Shown here one piece after another: positions 33,219 through 36,738 of a stretch of 36,738 nt of DNA (positions within the stretch are counted from its first letter, which is position 1; every line of letters starts with the position of its first letter). The notes below the pieces were generated by a model, which was given only the letters and a program-made list of their open reading frames with translations, ran no database searches and was not told the origin of the DNA. Origin of the DNA: an uncultured Pirellulaceae bacterium (GTDB taxonomy: Bacteria; Planctomycetota; Planctomycetia; Pirellulales; Pirellulaceae). Location: NCBI GenBank assembly GCA_938040995.1, contig CALHZT010000257.1, positions 1 to 36,738 of the forward strand, written 5' to 3'. The translations under genes and the position numbers were made by a program.

Positions 33219-35090
33219 ATGAATCGTGCACACAAGTGCATCTGGTTGTTGTACGCAACCTTCACGACGGTAGTTTTGGGTCTTGTATCCATTTCGCCAG
33301 CACAGGTAATCCTCTCTGAAAACTTCAGTGGCACGGGGTTGGTCGACCAATCCACATGGCGACTTCCCTTCGGTGGGGACGGTGCCTTCTTTGGCCGCAC
33401 TGAAGTGCGTACTGATTTGACAACCGGCTATCCATCGGTGTCCAACGGCGTAGCGACTCTTGAGCTGGAGACTTTTCGCGACGATGGATCGGGAGCTTCA
33501 ACCGGCTTGTTTCTCGGTGGAGAATTGCATACGAAACGGAATTTTGCCCGAGGCGGCGGATTGAGTTTTGAAGTGCGTGCCCGAATGCCAAATCCGGTCC
33601 CTGGGCTTGTCGGCGGAATTTTCCTGTTCGACGTGAACCGAACCAACGCCGCTGGCGATCTTGTTCGCGATGAGATTGATCATGAGCTGATTAGCAACGA
33701 CACTGGTCAGGCCTTCACCAACTACTGGGATGACGGATCTTTCTTCGGTTCTGATGCCGGTGGTGATGGTGCCCAACAGGTTCCATTTGCCGGATTCGAT
33801 TCAACCCAGTTTCACGACTATCGCATCGACTGGCTGCCGAATCGTGTGGACTGGTACGTCGACAACACATTGATTCGTTCGATCACGAGCAACGTTCCTG
33901 ACGATCCTATGCAACTGCGACTCAATCTCTGGGCTCCGGATGAAGGATTCACGACTGCATTCAGTTCAAGTCTGCAGCCTGCCCAGACCGCCGCGCAAAA
34001 CCAGACGTTTGGTCTGGAGGTGGACAACGTTCAGGTAACCCGGTTGAACACAGCCCTGAGTGACAACCTGATCGTTGACTCCAGCTTTGACGATATTAGC
34101 GTGCCGTTCAATCTTCTGAACGATGGGCCAGTGCCGGATGAATCGGTGACTGGAGAATGGTTCGGATTCAATAACGTTTCCTTCAATAGCGGTGTCGCAG
34201 CTCGAACCGGAGATACAGCCCTTCAAATGTTTGGGCCGTTTAACGGCAATCCGGATGCTTCCGGTATCTGGCAGAACTTTGACGCCGCTCCCGGTGAAGA
34301 GTTCGAAGCCAGCGTGTTTGCCCAAACGTTTTCTGATGACTCGATCAAGGGGCACGAGAATTTTGCAAACATCCGCATTGATTTCCTCGACGCGAATGGT
34401 GACGTCATCCCTGGACTTGGCGAGTTTTCCGGCGCGAATGCCAAGGAAAACGTGATCCTTGAAGGACGCGATCCGAACATTCCGGAGGACGAGTGGATTG
34501 AGCGACAGGTGAACGCGCTCGCTCCGGCCGGAACCGAGACCGCACGGGTAACTTTGCTGTTCATTCAACTCGATAACGATCCCGGCGCGGTGTTCTTTGA
34601 TGATCTTTCTGTCGTGCGACTGGATGCGATTGCCGGAATCTCTGGTGATTTTGACGGAAACGGAATCTACGATTGTGCCGATGTCGATTCGCTTGTGGCT
34701 GAAATCGTTGGAGGTGCAAACTCTGCCGGATTTGACCTGAGCGGTGATGGAGTCGTCGACGATAGCGATCTCGATCTGTGGCTGGCCGAAGCCGGTGCCG
34801 CCAACCTGCCTGGTGGGGGCGCATTTCTCGACGGTGATGCAAATCTTGACGGCGTCGTTGACGTGAGCGATTTCAATATCTGGAATGCGAACAAGTTTAC
34901 GAACACGGCCGCCTGGTGCTCTGGCGACTTTAGTGCTGACGGAGTCGTTGACGTTTCTGATTTCAACATCTGGAACGGCAACAAGTTCAATTCGTCCGAT
35001 TCGGTGGCTGCGGTGCCCGAACCGTCAACCTCAGTCATGCTGTTGCCTGTCCTCGTGATGGGGCTGCTTCAGCTGCGTCGCCGAGCCTAG
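33219..35090 (+). CDS. Secreted GH16-type glycoside hydrolase with dockerin-like repeats and PEP-CTERM tail
   Basis: Predicted exported beta-glucanase or galactanase-type enzyme. A signal peptide (about 1-28) is followed by a concanavalin-like GH16 domain (about 30-280) with the catalytic E-x-D-x-E motif EIDHE: Glu152, Asp154, Glu156. A second beta-sandwich, probably carbohydrate-binding, spans about 285-470. Four EF-hand-like calcium loops follow (DFDGNGIYD, DLSGDGVVD, DANLDGVVD, DFSADGVVD; about 475-590), resembling dockerin type I repeats. The C-terminus VPEPSTSVMLLPVLVMGLLQLRRRA-type signal is a PEP-CTERM sorting tag. It has 623 aa. The ATG at 33219 has AAAGAGG five bases upstream; the ATG at 33204 is also possible. 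Substrate unknown. Confidence 0.85.
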   Translation: MNRAHKCIWLLYATFTTVVLGLVSISPAQVILSENFSGTGLVDQSTWRLPFGGDGAFFGRTEVRTDLTTGYPSVSNGVATLELETFRDDGSGASTGLFLGGELHTKRNFARGGGLSFEVRARMPNPVPGLVGGIFLFDVNRTNAAGDLVRDEIDHELISNDTGQAFTNYWDDGSFFGSDAGGDGAQQVPFAGFDSTQFHDYRIDWLPNRVDWYVDNTLIRSITSNVPDDPMQLRLNLWAPDEGFTTAFSSSLQPAQTAAQNQTFGLEVDNVQVTRLNTALSDNLIVDSSFDDISVPFNLLNDGPVPDESVTGEWFGFNNVSFNSGVAARTGDTALQMFGPFNGNPDASGIWQNFDAAPGEEFEASVFAQTFSDDSIKGHENFANIRIDFLDANGDVIPGLGEFSGANAKENVILEGRDPNIPEDEWIERQVNALAPAGTETARVTLLFIQLDNDPGAVFFDDLSVVRLDAIAGISGDFDGNGIYDCADVDSLVAEIVGGANSAGFDLSGDGVVDDSDLDLWLAEAGAANLPGGGAFLDGDANLDGVVDVSDFNIWNANKFTNTAAWCSGDFSADGVVDVSDFNIWNGNKFNSSDSVAAVPEPSTSVMLLPVLVMGLLQLRRRA

Positions 35091-35428
35091 CTAGCGGGCC
35101 GGCGCCGTTGGTGGATCATGGAATCGCGCGTCGGCGACGTGCGATTCCTGCTCGAGTATCATTTGTTCAATCTCGTCAGCGGAGAACCGAAGAACGATTC
35201 CTTTCATGCGACGTTTGAAATGATGCCGATGATTCAATGAAACAGGTGCGAGCGCTTCATTCTCTATGCAGAGTTGTTGTTATCTGCGGCATTCTTGCGG
35301 CGGCACAAACGGACTTCGCTCGCTTAATCAGTGCGAAGAATGTTCGAAAGACATCTACATTTTCTTTGGGGTAGCTAGTCCATTGCGGCAAAGGTCGGAG
35401 TATCTGCTGCGAGCAGCGAATACTTGGG
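35091..35428. other. Gene-free region after the GH16 gene
   Basis: 338 bp. A 38-codon frame on the minus strand (35207 to 35091; MKGIVLRFSADEIEQM at its start) is open but lacks a good ribosome-binding site and known relatives, so it is not called as a gene. Nothing else was seen. Confidence 0.35.
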
Positions 35429-36598
35429 CTAAGTTCGATCTCTCAAATCCTCGATTTGCTCTTTCAAATCTAAGAGTCTTTTTTCCCAAATCTCGACTTC
35501 TTCGGAATTGCCCCAAGCCTTATAGGCAGCAATAACTCGCTCACATGCTTTGGGTGCGTGCCACCGGAATACAATTCCCATGCTTGGAATCATATCTCGA
35601 AGCTCCTCCGCTGAGCCCACCAATAATGCCTCTGCTGCGTCGGTACGCCCCTTGGCAGCGAGTGCTGCTCCTTTGATGCTCGATGCACGGAGTCGCTGCA
35701 CCCGGTCCAACTCCTCTATGCCCATGGCGATGGAAACCGCATCCAACGCTCTGTCGTTTTCCTTTAGATTAAGGAGGATCTCGGCGAATGTCGTTTGAGC
35801 GCGACCGTACTGAGCCTGATCTTTCGATCTGTCTAGGACCGCGATCCATTCATTGCAAACGTCTTTCGCTTCTGAGAATTTTCCGTTTTGAATTAGCGTA
35901 TCAACATATCCTCTTGTCGTGCCCAACGTTTCTGGGTGATCGACTCCAAGCTCGTTCTTCCGAGCCCTCAATGCGCTTTGAAGTAGTGGCTCAGCTTTCA
36001 AGAGTTCACCATTTGCAAAATACGCTGCGATCAGGCAACTTGACCATTGGAGTGTGTCGCAATGTGATTCTCCGAGTCGATCTGTTCGAAATTCATAAGT
36101 CTTCTTTAGTATCTGGATGGCTTCCGCTATGCGCCCCGTATGTTCGTAACCGTGCCCCATTTCGTGAAGCGAGTGGATTGTCTGTGGATGATCCGCTCCA
36201 AGTTTTTTCCGCAGCAAAGAATACGATTCTTCGTAGAGCTGCAATGATTCGGCGTGGCGATCGAGAACTCGATAGACGATGGCAAGATTGTTCAACGTCA
36301 GGAGAGACTCAGGATGGCTGGGGCCAAGATGCGATCTCATCCCATCTAAGGCTTTACGAAGAGTGTTGGCCGCTTTCTGCAATTCTCCGACCTTGTGGTA
36401 CGCCGCCCCCAAGCTCGCCACTGAGATAAGTGTACGCTCGTCTTCTTCGCCCAGTCGTTCGCTCATGGTTGCGGCGACTTGCTCGAACATTGAAGCTGCT
36501 TCTTTGGGATCACCGAGCAACAACGTTCCTTGAGCCACGCTGTGCATGCTTGTCAGAGTATCAGGGTGGTTAGTACCAAGCCCCCGTTGGCGTCGTTC
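35429..36598 (-). pseudogene. TPR-repeat gene truncated at its 5' end by an IS
   Basis: The remaining roughly 390 residues are tetratricopeptide repeats of the kinesin-light-chain-like type, about 42 residues each, with recurring LGxxHPxTL motifs (GTNHPDTLTS, GPSHPESLLT, GADHPQTIHS, GVDHPETLGT). The C-terminus is a charged helix (WEKRLLDLKEQIEDLRDRT). In planctomycetes such arrays often form the C-terminal part of Ser/Thr protein kinases, so the missing part may be a kinase; this is inference. The frame enters mid-repeat at ERRQRGLG (from 36598). The preceding ten codons (MSAHHSWGTP) read into the adjoining IS end, so an ATG at 36628 may still allow translation of a remnant. Confidence 0.75.
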
Positions 36599-36738
36599 TG
36601 GAGTTCCCCATGAATGGTGGGCGCTCATTTAAGAGAGTATTCTTTCTTAGAGGAGCGACAAGATGTCAAAACGTAAAAAGAAGCGAACCCGTCGGAATCA
36701 CAGCGACGAGTTCAAGCGAGCAGCGGTGAAATTGGTGA
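36599..36738 (+). mobile_element. Left end of an IS3-family insertion sequence
   Basis: Begins with TGGAGTTCCCC at 36599, where the TPR coding frame breaks. It carries a transposase orfA start 64 bp inside and runs off the window. A 5'-TG terminus and a short leader before orfA are usual for IS3. The exact terminus and target duplication cannot be verified because the right end is missing. Confidence 0.65.
36663..36738 (+). CDS. IS3-type transposase orfA (5' part)
   Basis: Only 25 codons are inside the window: a Lys/Arg-rich start (MSKRKKKRTRRN) followed by HSDEFKRAAVKLV. The latter is the beginning of the HTH_Tnp_1 helix-turn-helix domain found in IS3-family OrfA proteins, which bind the IS ends. 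The ATG at 36663 is preceded by AGAGGAG seven bases upstream. The product is incomplete at the window edge, so whether it is intact is unknown. Confidence 0.8.
   Translation, partial: MSKRKKKRTRRNHSDEFKRAAVKLV

Noticed and set aside
35091-35207. 38-codon minus-strand frame starting MKGIVLRFSADE
   Set aside because: Reads plausibly but has no ribosome-binding site, no recognised relatives and abuts the GH16 stop; kept only as a note.

Overview
The window looks like a chromosomal segment of a planctomycete (Planctomycetota, probably Pirellulales-like; this placement is inference). The pointers are two DUF1559-type genes, a BBP7-type outer-membrane beta-barrel protein, a secreted GH16 enzyme with dockerin-like repeats and a PEP-CTERM tail, tetrahydromethanopterin (H4MPT)-type cofactor genes in a bacterium, and many secreted proteins with a TolB propeller, TlpA, YceI or TPR architecture. 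No rRNA, tRNA, CRISPR array or prophage was recognised.

Layout. 1-5.3 kb: RNase III (rnc, minus strand), a divergent HtrA/DegP-like protease, a zinc-ribbon/DUF1559 hybrid and an MgtE magnesium transporter. 5.4-8.7 kb (minus strand): dapA, a Ser/Gly-rich secreted protein, a GT4 glycosyltransferase and a small unknown protein. 9.0-12.2 kb (minus strand): a large BBP7-like barrel protein and pdxJ. 12.4-13.0 kb: a gene-free block of nested and tandem repeats. 13.0-18.7 kb (minus strand): a tight operon pabB-pabA-DUF447-beta-RFAP synthase-gamma-glutamyltransferase. The first four fit a route from chorismate to pABA to the first committed H4MPT precursor. 18.9-20.0 kb: a DUF1559 gene broken by an in-frame TGA and flanked by two copies of a 137-bp palindromic element. 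20.0-25.6 kb (minus strand): an LRAT-like protein, a CPBP intramembrane protease and a TolB-propeller/M28 peptidase/PDZ protein with a His-rich insertion. 26-29.8 kb: a small secreted protein, then on the minus strand a YceI - polytopic membrane protein - TlpA thioredoxin operon. 29.9-32.9 kb (plus strand): three enzymes of the non-phosphorylative L-fucose pathway (L-fuconate dehydratase, SDR dehydrogenase, FAH-family hydrolase). 33.2-35.1 kb: a secreted GH16/dockerin/PEP-CTERM protein. 35.4-36.7 kb: a TPR gene cut at its 5' end by what looks like the left end of an IS3-family element running off the window.

The least expected structure is in the repeats. Family B is a 137-bp imperfect palindrome with 13-15 bp terminal inverted repeats and 8-bp near-duplicated flanks. 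It occurs four times, and two copies lie 42 and 44 bp upstream of the two DUF1559 start codons. Family A is about 207 bp with 11-bp inverted termini and a TTA target duplication. One A copy sits inside a B copy, and the other ends exactly at the TAA stop of rnc. Both look like non-autonomous mobile elements, or mobile elements co-opted as RNA structures. Start codons were chosen by Shine-Dalgarno match and signal-peptide position, so several differ from the longest open frame.
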